Shown one piece after another: positions 45,793 through 58,020 of a stretch of DNA of 64,000 nt. Positions within the stretch are counted from its first letter, which is position 1. Each line of letters opens with the position of its first letter. The stretch is from Thalassia testudinum (lineage: Eukaryota; Streptophyta; Magnoliopsida; Alismatales; Hydrocharitaceae). The stretch covers positions 97,752,001-97,816,000 of the forward strand of contig JAZHRO010000073.1 in NCBI GenBank assembly GCA_037157565.1. The letters are read 5' to 3'. Both the position numbers and the translations under genes were made by a program. The notes under the pieces were generated by a model that saw nothing but the letters and a program-made list of their open reading frames with translations, was not told the origin of the DNA and did not search any database.

Positions 45793-46859
45793 TCTGTCAC
45801 TAAAACTGATATATATGTCACTATAAATAAAAGACTAGTAAGTTAAGTTTTTACACTATGGTATCCTAATGTAGTATGAACTAACATATTAGTGTTAATA
45901 GTATAACTTGTAAATACATAGTTTAGAGTATAATAATAGATTGTTTGATGCTTATTCATAGTTAGTATTTTTGCAAGTACTTCTTAGTAACTAGGTAAAT
46001 AAAACATTCATTCATTCTTTAAGTGTAAAGTTTCTTTTTGAATAAGAAAATTTTGGAGATAATCAAAGAGTGACCGAATTAAATTCAATAAATTGCCTCC
46101 CAGAGAACGACCTGGAACAAAACTAGTAAAAATTAGATAAATAAGCAAATGATAATAATGGTTGTAATGACTGGTACTCACCCATACTCACCACTATACG
46201 ACATTCTTAATGTTATATTATACACACTATACTACAACAACATGATCATAACAATAATCATTCATCATCATACAACCATGTTTTACATTACACCATCACC
46301 ATCAGTGAGCAGCGTGCATTCACGGTGATGTGAGCAAGCTCCGAATAGCAGTGTAGCCTGTCACACCACACACCTACGGTGGTGGACGCTTGCTGCCACG
46401 GTTGAGGCCGGTGGTGGTGGAGTGGATGAGAGTGGTGCACTCTCTACACAGTGATGAATAGGGGTGGGGGCCTTCTCCTCAACGGCAGCTCTTCCTTCTT
46501 TTGTAGCCACGGCCACACAGATTTGAAATTCAAAACACCGTAGAATGAATGTGATGCACAGGAGGAGGAGGCGGAGCTAGAGGAGTTACCTGTGCAAAGG
46601 AGAAGAGTAAAAGAATAAAATAATTATGGTTATTTATACATAACTCCTTAACTTCTATGTTAATTAAAATAGTGCACCTAATTAATTAGCTAATTAAATG
46701 TATGCAACCCTAGGTTAATTCTAAATGCATGAATTATGTACTTAAGCTAAAAATATGAATTAATTTATTTACATCCTAATGTATGCTATCTAAATGTTAA
46801 AATTAACTTAATGTCAAGACATTTAGATACTTAAATAGCCCACAAATATGGGCTAATCA

Positions 46860-46864
46860 GAAGT
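46860..46864 (+). repeat. Right TSD of insertion H (GAAGT)
   Basis: Second copy of the 5-bp duplication at 40658-40662. Confidence 0.7.
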
Positions 46865-47682
46865 GATTTCTTAAGATCCTACCCAAAATTCCTGTGCTTA
46901 TTAGGGATCACGCATAAATTATAAATCTGAACGGACTATACACTTCTTGTTTGAAGTCCAAAGAAAACTTCTGTGAAAAATAAAAGAGGATTGGAAATAG
47001 AACCAAATTAGGGTTTCTACAGTAGGGTTTTTATAGTGCTAATTCACACATGCTTGCATAAAAGGAAACAAACCCACCTACATCTATGTGCTACCCAAGC
47101 CCTTGATTGAAGAGATTTATCCAAGAGAAACCCTAAGAAAATCAAGCTCTTAAGTTCACTTGAACCCTAAAAGAAAGGACCTAAAGCTCTTAAAGGACAA
47201 ATAGGTGAAGTTGACCCCTTGTTGGGTCAACCAACCTTGAAATTAGGTCACTTTCGCACTCAAAACATCTAAAGCTCAAGTGGAACCCTAAGCACCTTTG
47301 ATGTTAATTAAAAGTGGTAGACTTAGGAGGTCAAGGTCTCCATTCTGGTCTACCTGGAATCTCAGTGACAAGAGAGGTTGGGTGGGGGAAACCTTGTAAC
47401 CTGTGGGGACGCTTTATCTGTAGGGGTCTTTGTAGGACTCTCCCTCTTTGGCTGCCCAGGTAATTCTCAGGTGGACAACTTTCCGATCTAGGGGTATCAT
47501 CTACCTCGAACCTCCACAGTCATCCAAACATCGTTTAGTGCCTTGATTGGGTCAAAAACACATCCAGTCCCTCATCCCTTCTCTTTAGAGCACACACATA
47601 GATTTTCAGTGGGGTTCTCTATTCAGATCTAATCACTTCACAACTTGATTCTACATCTTGATCCAAATTCTGATTCTACGTC
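46865..47682 (+). other. Leader of element A, second part
   Basis: From about 46985 this aligns with the leader of B (minus strand of 57120-57670). Shared blocks include GGACAAATAGGTGAAGTT, CCTTGAAATTAGGT, GGTGGGGGAAACC and GACTCTCCCTCT. It carries no gene. The similarity ends near 47600, just before the acidic frame in A and before the gag ATG in B. Confidence 0.75.
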
Positions 47683-49110
47683 TTGATTCCACCATCCAAT
47701 CCAAATATGCAGCCTGGTTACTTAGGATTACCATTCAAAAAACCTGAATCACAGAGATCCATGAGAGATAGGATGATTGATGATGCCCTTGAATTCTATG
47801 AAATTGAATACAAAACCTCAACACTAGTAGAAGACATTCAGGTTAATGTACCAACAACCACAACTTTCATCATAAACTGTGCCCAAGTATTATTGACAGA
47901 AGCCACAAAAAGATCGACCCGAGACATTCTCATCACAGGATACATTGAGATAGAAAAATTGCACAATTTTGAAACCTCCAATGTATGAAAAATCCTGTAC
48001 TCTGGGAACAACACCAAGATGATCTGGAAAAATGAGAAGAGATGATGAGATTATTGAAACAACTTATTGATCGGCAGTACCCGTATACACCCCAAACAGA
48101 CGATGAACCATCTTGGAAAAGTCTTAAGGATCAATCCAATTTCCCAAATCTCGGGCTTGAGGCACAGAGTTGTTATGGATTCCCAACCCAGATAGAATAC
48201 AAATGCCTGATCTTGAAATAGGTTGGGAAGTTCCAATTGCAGGAAAACACAATGTTGAGCCAACCCTAGACCCTGAATCACCAAGCATAGAATCCCGAGA
48301 CTCCTGCAATAATGAGATTAGAACTGAACCTCTTGAGGGTGTAAACCCCGACCCTTATTCTGATAAGGTGACCCCCGAAGGTAATTCAGACCTAGATCCT
48401 AGTGATTTAACCTACATCCTAAGCCTAGAATCTAGATTTGAAACTTATTAGGAAGATTACGAGGCCTTGTATGATGAAGATCAAATTTCAATAGAGTATG
48501 ATTCTGGGCCTCTATTTGATTAATATCCCTCGCCAACATCCTTAGAGAGACAAATCGATTTTTTGGAAGTCACGCCAATCTACGATATAGAAACTGAGTT
48601 GGAAGAGTGAGGTTTTGATTAGGTCTTTCTACAAGCCTAGAACTTAAGCCTAATAAGGACACCTTTTTGAGATCCGAATTTACATATAGGCTAGACCCAA
48701 GTCAGGCTGCTAAGTCTACATCATATGATTCATTCTGTGGTGGAACCCATGATCTCGAATCTCATTCAGAACTCGATTTTTGCAAACTCTCTGACAATTT
48801 CGAATCTTACCATAATTTCGGAGAGCCTCTGTCTCCTGACTTCGATGAACCAATCTACGACCTCAGCTCACATGATTCATTCTTCGACTCCAACACTAAG
48901 CTCCCGGATCTTGAGATCGCAGACTTAAGTTCAGGTTCTAGCGAGATGGAATCATTTCTTTTCGATCCTCAGGAATCAGAATCAAAAAATGCCGAGAGTG
49001 ATTGCAACCCAGAGTTCGAATCCTTTCTCGACTCAAATTTTCCTCACCCTATAGACACTCTTCAGGCATTCACTTTTGACTTTGAAAGCTACTATGAGGA
49101 CTCTCAATGA
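47683..49110 (+). pseudogene. Acidic reading frame of element A (unrecognised)
   Basis: Three consecutive open segments, 47683-47988 (frame 1), 48170-48451 (frame 2) and 48667-49110 (frame 1), look like one decayed gene of 480 or more codons. The first has MIPPSNPNMQPGYLGLPFKK, YEIEYKTSTLVEDIQ and RDILITGYIEIEKL. The next are very rich in Asp, Glu, Ser and Pro (DPESPSIESRD, GNSDLDPSDLTY, YEALYDEDQ, PDLEIADLSSGSSE, FESYYEDSQ). A similar open character may continue to about 49650 (ELHGIWWVPHL). It occupies the place of gag-pol in B, between the shared leader and the shared GGAGGCAACCC block. No zinc knuckle, DLGAS, FMDD or DDE motif is present. I do not recognise the family. Confidence 0.6.
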
Positions 49111-51250
49111 AACCACCTGTAACTCCTTTTTAGAAGAGCCCTCATACACAATTCTTATTGAAGCCACCTCTTCCGTACATACAGAACCCAGCCAAACCCA
49201 TTTTCAACCCTGACCTGCAACCAGACTTAATTTCTATTCTGATTCCCCTCTTACTGAGCTGATTGCAGATGATTCAACTCCACATCTACATCGGGTTTTG
49301 GGCATTGATCAGACTAAAAACCATGCTCCATCATTCTCTGATCACCCCTGTAGGGTTTCCGTAGCATTCACTAATTATTTTTTGGATCCCTACTCCGACC
49401 AGGATGATTTGACTTAGCCGAACCCTGAATTTACACTTCCACATCTATCCGAGCTCCATGGCATATGGTGGGTTCCACATCTCTTGATCTACATTTATCA
49501 ACCCACCAGATTAATAGGGTTTGGGCTGCATCATCAGCCTGGTGATCTAAACAAGCACCTAGTTGGACCAACCAGGCTCTTGATCAAGTGGTTGTTCTAC
49601 AAAACTCCATTGATTTGACCACTCCCTCTCCATACCATTTCCCGCTCGGCTGAAGGTGTTGAATTTAGTGCTTGACAGGAGGCAACCCATCATTCCAAAA
49701 ACCTGAGACCCATCTGATTATCCATCTGTACTCCACGTCTATTGCACCCTAAGTTCAGCCTTAGAATAGTCGATCCCACCTCTGGTACACGTGCCAAAGC
49801 TTGAAATCGCCCGCAACAGTCATTCCCGACCCATTCACCCACCCGATAAATCATGTTCTAAGTCCCTAAACCCAACACTATTTCACACCCTCCGTTTACA
49901 ATGAGGACATTGCAAAACTTAGGCATGGGGGTGGCAAAGTGCAAACATACAAAATCAAGAAAAGTTAGAAGGATTCTCACAAAAAATTACATATGTCAAA
50001 AATACCAAAAAAATAGAAAATTGAGAAAAAGAACAAAAAAAATTGGAGGGAAGAAAATTTTGAAGCCATACAAAACATGAGGAGGAAAAGAGCAAAATGG
50101 CAAAAAAGGGACACAAAATGAAAAAGAAAAAGAATAGTCATTAGTAAGAGATTAAAGGATTAACCGAAGTTCTAGACCACATCAAGGAAAAGAGAAAAAT
50201 AGGAAAAAAAGTGCTAATGATACACAAAAAGAGATTAGTAGGAACATTGATCTTAGGCCTTTTGGGCTAGACTCTTAGGCTTGAAAATGCAAGTATCCAC
50301 TAAGATCTGGATAATCCTCAAGAGGTTGGGGAAAATGCGAAGCTTAATTATTAGGTCTAAGGCTTAAGGAGTATTCAGCCTCGTTAACTGACCTTCGATT
50401 TGCGGGACTCGGTAACCTAAGCACCCCAACCCACACACAGTCTGGTTCAGTGCGCATAACTATCAAAATCACGCAAAAGCATTTAAATGTTCTGAAAAAA
50501 AGTTGCCTAGATTAGGAGCGGCCGATCAACAAAAGTTGATTTGGATGAGTTCCCAGTGCGAAGAGGCGGGAAATTTCCCTCGAAGATGAGATATCGTCTC
50601 CTCGGTGCTTGTCTCCTAGGGTATTTACATATCCTACTAGGGGCACGTAAGCACCCTGTTGGTTCAGATACCATGGGTGGCATTATCACAAAATGTTGAT
50701 TGCAAGGGTTTAGATTTGGCTACGGAACGCCATGGGCGGGATTATCTCGAAATCTCGAAAGCTAAGGTTTTGGGGGTCACCATGGGCGGTGCTATCATGA
50801 ACCGTCGATTGCCAGGGACCTTTGAGGATTGATGATGGGGACGAGGAATCCGATACAGACTATGTTGAGAAGCCATTCCAAAGCTAGAAATAAAAAGAAA
50901 AGAGTGAGAAAACTCTCCAAACAAATAAATCCTCTGTCTCTCTCTTACAAAAAATGCACTGTAAACTGAACTAAGGCTAAAATATGTCTCAAGCACGGGT
51001 GCTTTAATTACGGAGTCCAATGAACCTTAGGATAATTCCTTCAGGCCATAAAAGCCTTCGTGGAGGATTGAGGCTAGAGTTGGTCAGGTCCAGATCTTGG
51101 TTGGTACTTGAGCACCTCTAGGCCTATTGTCGGCATTCTAACTTAATCAAAAGAAAAAGAAAAAACACTTATCACAAATTGTGAAAGAAACTCATGGTCT
51201 AGAACATAAGTTAAAACCTTAAAATTTTACTAAGGGACAAGCAAAAGCTA
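49111..51250 (+). other. End of the acidic frame and 3' region of element A
   Basis: Decayed coding-like sequence to about 49660, then CAGGAGGCAACCCATC (49675-49690), GAGGACATTGC (49903-49913) and GGCATGGGGGTGG (49922-49934). The rest is an A-rich 3' region that matches the B 3' region in reverse (including the CCATGGGCGG-type repeats near 50690-50790). No complete gene. Confidence 0.65.
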
Positions 51251-51262
51251 GGAATGGGGGTA
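51251..51262 (+). promoter_or_regulatory. Polypurine tract of element A
   Basis: GGAATGGGGGTA abutting the 3' LTR at 51263. It is preceded by GGGACAAGCAAAAGCTA, matching the B tract region. Confidence 0.8.
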
Positions 51263-52198
51263 TGATGGGAACACCATCATGAGCCTTAACTAGATCATTT
51301 TGACCTAGAAAAGAGAACAAAAGCTCCTACATAACCAAGTAAAGGGCCTAATTCAAGGAATAACTATTTTGAAAGAAAAATAAGAAACAAAGGGTAAAAC
51401 TGCAATTTTACCATTGTAGTGCAACAAAAGGATTTCTCAGAGGCTAAACATAGGTTAAATGGTCTTAACAAGATAAAAAGTTAGTTTGTTCAATCAGAAA
51501 AGGGTTAATGTGCAATCTGGGAATTAAATGACTTCTTATAACCCTAAAATAGACCCAATTAATTCAATAAGGTTCTGGTTAGGATAAAATTTACCTAAAT
51601 TCTCTAAAATTCATGAAAAAATATCCTCTAGGGTTTAGAACCTTCAATTGGGCCTTTGGAACCTATTTTAACCTAAATATGGGTCCTAGCAAATTATTTA
51701 CCCTAAAATAGGTTTTTGTGTAAAATGCCTAGTCAAACATGGTCAAACCTAAAATCCAACTTCACCATTGGATTTCTTATGTCCAAATTAGGTTTGTGCC
51801 AAAATTTGGACCTAAAGGGAGTTCACCTTGACCTACTTTGCAAAACAGTCCAACCTAATTACTTTTATGCCCCTAACTTTCAAAAATCTTGCAGAGACCC
51901 CCTATCTTCTTTGCCACTCTTTGCAATTAGGTCCCTCCGCCATTACAGTAGAGGAGTCCTACTCTGGCAAGGATTCGAGGAGGATTTGTCCTTGTTTCCT
52001 CAGAGACTCCCTCTTAGATTTGAAAGGGAGATTCTCTAATGAATTCCCGATCATCTGAATGCAATCACAAGCCCTAATTATCACCCGATCTCTCATGAGA
52101 ACACATGAGAAATTTGGGTATCTCTCACCTTCCTACTCCGACAAGGATGCTTGTGCTTGGAAGCTTGCCTTCCAAGCACAAGGCCCTCCACCAGAGAC

Positions 52199-52205
52199 TA
52201 TAAAA
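52199..52205 (+). promoter_or_regulatory. TATA box in the A 3' LTR
   Basis: TATAAAA in GAGACTATAAAAGACACCCC. The corresponding part of the 5' LTR is deleted, so only the downstream LTR could promote transcription. Confidence 0.65.
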
Positions 52206-53731
52206 GACACCCCGGCCCCGGCAGTCCATCCTCAGCTTGGTTTGTCCAGAGAACAACCCTCAACTTCGTCTCTTCTCCTCCGGCCAAGCATCCAGCAAGC
52301 TCCAACGATTACTTCTCCCTCTTCTTTTCGCTCTGCCACAATACTAGAGGTAGAGTCTTCTCTGCCTCCGTCGTCCGTGTCACGCCATACCTGCGCACGC
52401 GCCAACTACCCTCGTCATCATCACCGTCACCCCTCTACTGGACCTTCGTCTCTGGTGGTGGCAGGTATGAGCCGACCACCCTCCTCTCTCCTTTCATCCT
52501 TAAATTAGGTTAGATCTCTTCCCCTCTATCCTCCCTATATTTCCCCTTCTTTATTTCTATTTTTGCGACCCGACAATCGCAAACCGCCACCATCTTCTCT
52601 ACCTCCAGCTAACCACCGGCGAAGGTGCATCCATCACTCCTGGCACCCACATGCCTCGCCAACTACCGCAGAAGCTTCATCATCATCCACTGACCATCAT
52701 CCACCTCTCCATCGACCGCCACACGTGCCCTACACTTCCCCCAAACAACTGCACCTTCACGGCCACAGTCTGACATAGGCACGCATGCCTAGGCCGTCCG
52801 TGCCACGTCACACACTGCGCCACCTTTGCCGTGACATGATGAAGCTTTCTAAGTACTTTGACAGGGTCATGTGACCATATTCGTGGCTGACAGGTTTGAC
52901 CCTCAGTCGCCATTGGAGCAAGAGCAAAGCTTGCTCTCAAGCTTGCTCCAGGCAGCCCTGCTCCAGGAGACCGAGTCCCAGGTGCACGGAACCACTTCGG
53001 GATCCTATTGCACCAAGTAATTGAAGCCACAGCACACCGCAGCTGCAGCAATCAGTGGAGACTCCCTGTTGACGCACACAAAGAAGCAGGTGGGACTTTA
53101 GTCCTACCTTGGTTGTTTTGGAGTGAGGTGAGTGGCATAAATTGATTTTGTGTTTTAGGCTCGTTGCCTCCTGACACTGGGTGAGGTCCCCTCTTCCATA
53201 CACCCACCTTGTCTGTGCTCACTCCTCTGTGGACCTAGCTTGCCTAACACATTTACCCTGCAGTCCTTACACACCACCCACGTCGGTGTGCCTGAACCTG
53301 GGTGCGCTTGCCCAACCTGAGTACTCGATTGGCTCTGGGAGAGCGACCCTAAGAGAGAGGAAGAGAGAGAGTTCGCGGGGGTGGGTATGGGTAGGTTTTG
53401 CACTTGTGTGCAAAGAAAGGAAGAAGGAAGAGGAAGCTGAAGCCAGAGAAGGAAAGACAGAGGAAGCCTTAGGTGCAGTCGCAGAGAAGAAGGAAAAGCA
53501 AAGGACTGAAGGAGGAAGCTGAGGAAGCTAAAGGAAAGATGGAGGGAGATGGCGCAGCTGAAGAAGAAAGAGAGTAAGAAATCAGAAGCTAAGGGTAGAG
53601 AAAGCTACGGTAGGAAGGATCAGAAGCTAACAAAGGAGAAGAAGAAGGAAGGAGAAGGTAGGAAGAAAAGAGAAGCCAAAAGAAGCCAACGACAAAGGTA
53701 AGGCCAAAGTCAGAGAAAGAAAGAGGAAGCA

Positions 53732-53736
53732 GAAGG
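53732..53736 (+). repeat. Left TSD of solo LTR G (GAAGG)
   Basis: GAAGG, repeated at 56402-56406. The GA-rich LTR sequence of A is continuous across the pair when compared with the 5' LTR (39820-39840). Confidence 0.85.
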
Positions 53737-54593
53737 TGAAAAGGGATGGTGGTCGGATGCAGTTAGGTTGTGTTAATATGGTGATTTTATCATTGAAGTG
53801 TGTATAGTGGTTAACCTAAATGGAGCCTAACCGTCCCTTTACAAAATTTTTTTACCTGGCCTACTTGACTTTATCTTGGTCACTTTTAGGCCAGGGTCGA
53901 ACTCAGGGAAGTGGGGTTAGAAGTCAATTTTCTATGCCTTTCCTACAACGAATCTCTTTCGTTCGTTTATTGTGTTTTGGTGTTTTTCTATTTAGATTTT
54001 TTTCTGATAATTCTTGTCCTTGAGGCACACCCTCAAAATTAGGTTCTTGGCTTTGAGCCAAATTAGGGTTCCAAAACAGGTCTTGCTATTAGCAAGACGG
54101 AGTACCTTCAAGTCAAGGATTATCTTTTCTCTTTTATATATATATTTTTCTCTTTTTACTAGCAGGAAAGGGAAACAAAAATAAAGTAAATATAGTATAT
54201 ATATAGGTATATATTATATATGTATCAAGGGGTGGGGGTGGAGGCAGAGATGGAGTGTAGCACGGTGTCGAGTTAGTCGTCGTCTAGAAAGACGCAACCA
54301 ATAGGACGAGGTGCTGCGTGGAGTGTAAGGTGGATGGCAAAAGATGTGTGTGACCATGCTTTTTGTACTCGTGTATTGGGGAATATCAGCAACTGGTGCA
54401 GATATTCCCGCGATACCATGTATGGTAAGTAATGTGAAAAAATATATATATTTATCTATGTATATATGTAAATATATCTATATATATATATGGTTATAAA
54501 TATCTAGGTATATATATAGTTATATGTGTATATATATGTATATATATATATATGTATGTATGTAACTATATGTATAGATAGATATATGTATAG

Positions 54594-54624
<31 letters not shown>

Positions 54625-56401
54625 GTTATATAGATATAGATGTATATAGGTATGTATATTTGTATATATATATATATGTGTATAAGTGTATGTATATATA
54701 CATATATATGTATCTATACTTCTACTTAGTTATATAGGTAATAATATATATATATAGATATATGTATATATATGTATGTATATATGCATATAAATATATG
54801 TATATATGTAAGTATATATGTGTATATATATATATATATAAGTATATAGATATATATATATGTATGTATGTATATAGACTAATACATAGTTATATAAGTA
54901 CTAATATATGTATAGATATATGTATATATATATGTATATAAGTATATATACATATATATAAATATATATATGTACGTATATATATATGTATAAAGTAGAG
55001 TATAGGTGTGTATGTGTGTGTATGAGAGTGTGAGTGTGAGTGTGTAATTGTCGGCAGAGAGAGAGTGAGAGAGTGCTGTGAGAGAGAGAGAGAGGGAGAG
55101 CTTCCTGCTGGAGGGAAGGGGGCGTTTAAGCCATCCGCGCGCTCAGGGCCGACGTCTGATGTCCACGTGCATGCAGGCACGTAGGCGCGCGGAGAGGCGT
55201 CCGCTGGAGGGAAGTGGGCGCGGAGAGGACTGCAGCGCACAACGCTCCTTGGAGAGGCTGGAGTAGGCAGACGCAGGCACACGTGGGCGAAGGGAGCGGG
55301 CGAAGACGCGGGCAGGAGCGGGCACTGGCAGAGGATAGAACACAAACGCGTGGGCGTGCGTTGAAGCGGAACGCGGGGCGGGACGCGCGCGTAGGCTGTG
55401 GCCGATAGTGGCACGTCGGGTGACTGGATAACTGAGAAACTTACCGGTCACCCCACTGTAGCCACAGTGTTCCGCTGAAACTCGTGAACAGTGGCTACAG
55501 TGCCCGGGCGAGTCGCGCGACCAGGTGCTGTAGGTGCTGTGAGTGCGGGCGGCTTGCGGCTGGCGCGTGCGTGGAAGGGTTGCACCGGCTGGTTGTGGGA
55601 GCGGAGAGGCGGGCATACGCGAAGAAGCGGAAGGCGCTGGCAGCCTACAGGCACACGCGGTGGCCTGTGTGCGCTGCTGCTGCGTTGCTTCTACTGCTGT
55701 GGGGCTTGATCGGCTACTGCAGGGGCATGCGGTGGCCGGTTGAGCTCCAAAGCTTGAAGCTTTGTGGTAATGGTGGAAATGGCTTGGAAAGCTGAAATAG
55801 AGAAGAGAAGACCACCACGCCCACCAGCTCTTTGATGAGCTGGGCGGTGGTGGTCTCACGGTGCTGGGTGTGCACCATAGTGATGTACTCCTGCCCGCAG
55901 AGTGGCTCCTCAGAGGAGGAGGGCCTGCGTATGGAGGGAGAGGGGAGGAGGTGGCCTGGAGAAGAAGATGCTGTGGAGTTTTTTTGGCTGGACTAGGCCC
56001 CCCGTGCAAAGAAGGAGTCGTGCCTGTTTTATAGAGGAAGAAGGCATGCACAACCATGCCCTGGCTGTGCATGCGGCTGCAGGGAGTAGCTTGCTTGCGG
56101 CTGGTAGGGAGAGCTGCTGCAGAGCATGGCGCGAGGAGGAAGGTCCAGCCATGCCATGCAGCCGCAGAGAAGAAAGTCAAAAATCAAAAAGAAATAGAAA
56201 ATGAAGATGGAAATTGTGCGAAGCAGCACTTGAAGAAAATGTAAATTGCGAGGCCATTTTATTCACTCTCCTCCCCTCTCAATTAAATGCATGCATGCAT
56301 GTATTTTCACAAATGCGACTATGGAACCCTAATATGCACAGGTAATGCTAGGAAATAGCACAAGACGGCACAATTGTAGGTGTATTTTTACGATGCAATC
56401 A
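53737..56401 (-). mobile_element. Solo LTR G
   Basis: 2665 bp, TGAAAAGGGATGG...GATGCAATCA with TSD GAAGG and no internal region. The U5-like end is on the left (minus strand CCTGAGTTCGACCCTGG, 53891-53907). It contains a 570-bp TA-type microsatellite (54430-55000), a GA-rich patch (55020-55100), a GC-rich stretch (55100-55800) and a 12-bp perfect hairpin (55454-55502). It arose by LTR-LTR recombination of a full element that had inserted in A. Reading frames in the GC-rich part, including one of 345 codons, have no recognisable domain. Confidence 0.78.
54430..55000. repeat. Long TATA/TATG microsatellite
   Basis: About 570 bp of TATATA, TATG and TAGATA units within solo LTR G, the longest simple repeat in the window. 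Confidence 0.92.
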
Positions 56402-56914
56402 GAAGGCACTGTAGCAGAGAAGGCAGAAGGAAAGAAAGAAGAAGAAGAGCTGAAGGCCAAAACAGAAAGAAGAGAAGCCTAAGAAGAAGAAAGAAGGCAT
56501 GGTTGAGGAAAAGGCAAAGTCAAGGGAAAGAAGAAAGAAGTTAAAGGCCAAGTCAGAGAAGGAAACCAAAGATAGAGAAGAAGATAAAGGAAAAGAAGAA
56601 GGAAAGAAGAACCAAAAGAGGAGAACAAGTCAAAGAGAAGAAGCAATGAAACACTTTTTATCCAATTCTTCCCAAATTCTCTCTTTTGCTACATTTTATT
56701 ATTCATAACTCTATGCTTTACATTCTGAATTAGGTTTTAAGTAATTTTATGCGTTCAAATTACATCTATTGAGATTAGTGCATAGATTCCATTTGCTCCC
56801 TGTGTTCGACTTTGGACTTAAAATTCGAGTAATAAAATTTATTTATTTTTAAGGCAATTTCACCTATACTACAACGTGTCAATTACTTTAAACACCGATC
56901 TCACCCTGTAAACA

Positions 56915-56919
56915 GTGGA
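56915..56919 (+). repeat. Right TSD of element A (GTGGA)
   Basis: Second copy of the 5-bp duplication at 37849-37853. Confidence 0.88.
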
Positions 56920-57999
56920 AGAAGGAGAATTGGGTTTAGATGAATCAGAGGAGATGTCTATATGATGGGGTTGTTGCACAAACATGGAAGTCGAGGCCTG
57001 GCCTTGTTGGGAGTGAATAACTAAAGGAGGCCTCAAGGATGGTCTTAAGAACCTCCTACCAAACATGTACTGATGGCTTGGATGAGAGTAGAATGTGATG
57101 GACCTAATCATGGCACCCAAAAAAATTTGGATGACTATAGAGGTTCGGGGTGGATGATACCCCGTAGTCAGAAAGCCGTCCACCTGAGAAATACCTGGGC
57201 AGCTAGAGAGGGAGAGTCCTGCAAAGACCCTTACATAGTATAGCGCCCCCACGAGTTACAGGGTTTCCCCCACCCGACCTCCCTTGTCACTAATTTCCCA
57301 AGTAGACCAAAATGGGGACTTGACCTCTTAAGTCTACCAGCTTTATTAAAGAGTAAGGGTGCTTAAGATTTCACTTGAACTTTAGATGTATTGAGTGTAA
57401 AAAGCCACCTAATTTCAAGGTTAGTTGACCCAACAAGGTGGGTTAACTTCACCTATTTGTCCTTTGAGAAGTTTTAGGTCCCTTCTTTCAGGATTTAAGT
57501 GAGATTAAGAGCCTGAATTTTAGGGTTTGCTTGAATAAATCACTTCAACCAAGGTTTAGGCACACATCCTTTCGGAGAGTTGATTCTTGCTTATGAAAGT
57601 GTGTGTCTAAAACCCTTAAATTGAGATCCTTAATTTGGCTCTAATCTTGGTCCAATTTAATTTGCCAAATGTGGTATCTAGGGCTCAAAGCAAGAATGTG
57701 GTAGCCCTAGTTACCTTAAGTGGGTGCACAAATTAGATTTTGTTATTGAAATCAAATCAGGAACATGATGGATTAGCTAAGAATGTTAAGCAAGTAGCCC
57801 TAATTGATTTTGCTTTTTTTTTTCCCTTTTCAGAATGAGGGGCTTAAGAGAGAGTAATCAGAAATTACCTGCCCTTGGCATGTTTGATGTGCAGCTGTCT
57901 TTCTTTGAATCTTCTCCCTGAAACAACCACAACAAAAGAGATATAGAAAGCTAGTACCAAATCAGGAATTGTAATCAAGAATTCTAAATTGCCCGTTGC
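56920..57999 (-). other. Leader of element B
   Basis: Reads leftwards from the PBS to the insertion point of A. It aligns with the leader of A (46985-47600). Its last 330 bp on the minus strand are open (SQQGQASTSMFVQQPHH, SSDSSKPNSPSS) and point at the gag ATG on the far side of A. This may be an upstream frame or simply leader. Confidence 0.7.
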
Positions 58000-58017
58000 T
58001 CCTTGGCAATGGTGCCA
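58000..58017 (-). promoter_or_regulatory. Primer binding site of element B (tRNA-Asp type)
   Basis: TGGCACCATTGCCAAGGA on the minus strand, three bases from the LTR edge. It has more changes than the A site, as expected for an older copy. Confidence 0.85.
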
Positions 58018-58020
58018 AAA

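Larger units (their letters stand above)
40663..46859 (-). mobile_element. Insertion H: LTR-type element or very long solo LTR in the leader of A
   Basis: 6.2 kb bounded by TGATAAGTC...GGGCTAATCA and a 5-bp TSD. TGAT/ATCA termini match the other LTRs here. On the minus strand the left end reads like a U5 (CCTGTGGACACGACCCGC near 40785-40802). No gag or pol motif was found. Contents: a GC-rich stretch (41180-42060), a promoter-like region with hairpins (42300-43270), AT-rich DNA (44380-45060), two strong fold-backs (45127-45199 and 45717-45792), and a second U5-like block near 46095-46115. It may be a solo LTR with smaller insertions inside. I could not find two matching LTRs. Confidence 0.6.
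37854..56914 (+). mobile_element. Element A: non-autonomous relative of B with an acidic reading frame
   Basis: An LTR element on the plus strand, TSD GTGGA, inserted in B in the opposite orientation. The LTRs belong to the same family as those of B (both start TGATGGGAACACCATCATGA). The interior without insertion H is about 4.7 kb. It comprises PBS, leader (aligns with the B leader), an acidic broken reading frame at 47683-49110 and beyond, a 1.6-kb 3' region (aligns with B), and a polypurine tract. No gag, protease, RT or integrase motif was found. H sits in the leader and G in the 3' LTR. Roughly 7% of positions differ between the first 330 bp of the two LTRs by eye. Confidence 0.88.
51263..56914 (+). 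repeat. 3' LTR of element A, interrupted by solo LTR G
   Basis: TGATGGGAAC...CACCCTGTAAACA, about 2.98 kb without G. TATAAAA at 52199-52205 and a GC-rich leader follow. This LTR kept the promoter that the 5' LTR lost. The GA-rich tract is cut by G at 53736 and resumes at 56407. Confidence 0.9.

Noticed and set aside
55143..56180. 345-codon minus-strand frame in a GC-rich region
   Set aside because: It lies wholly inside solo LTR G and has low-complexity Ala/Pro/Ser composition and no domain. Open frames are expected by chance at this GC content.
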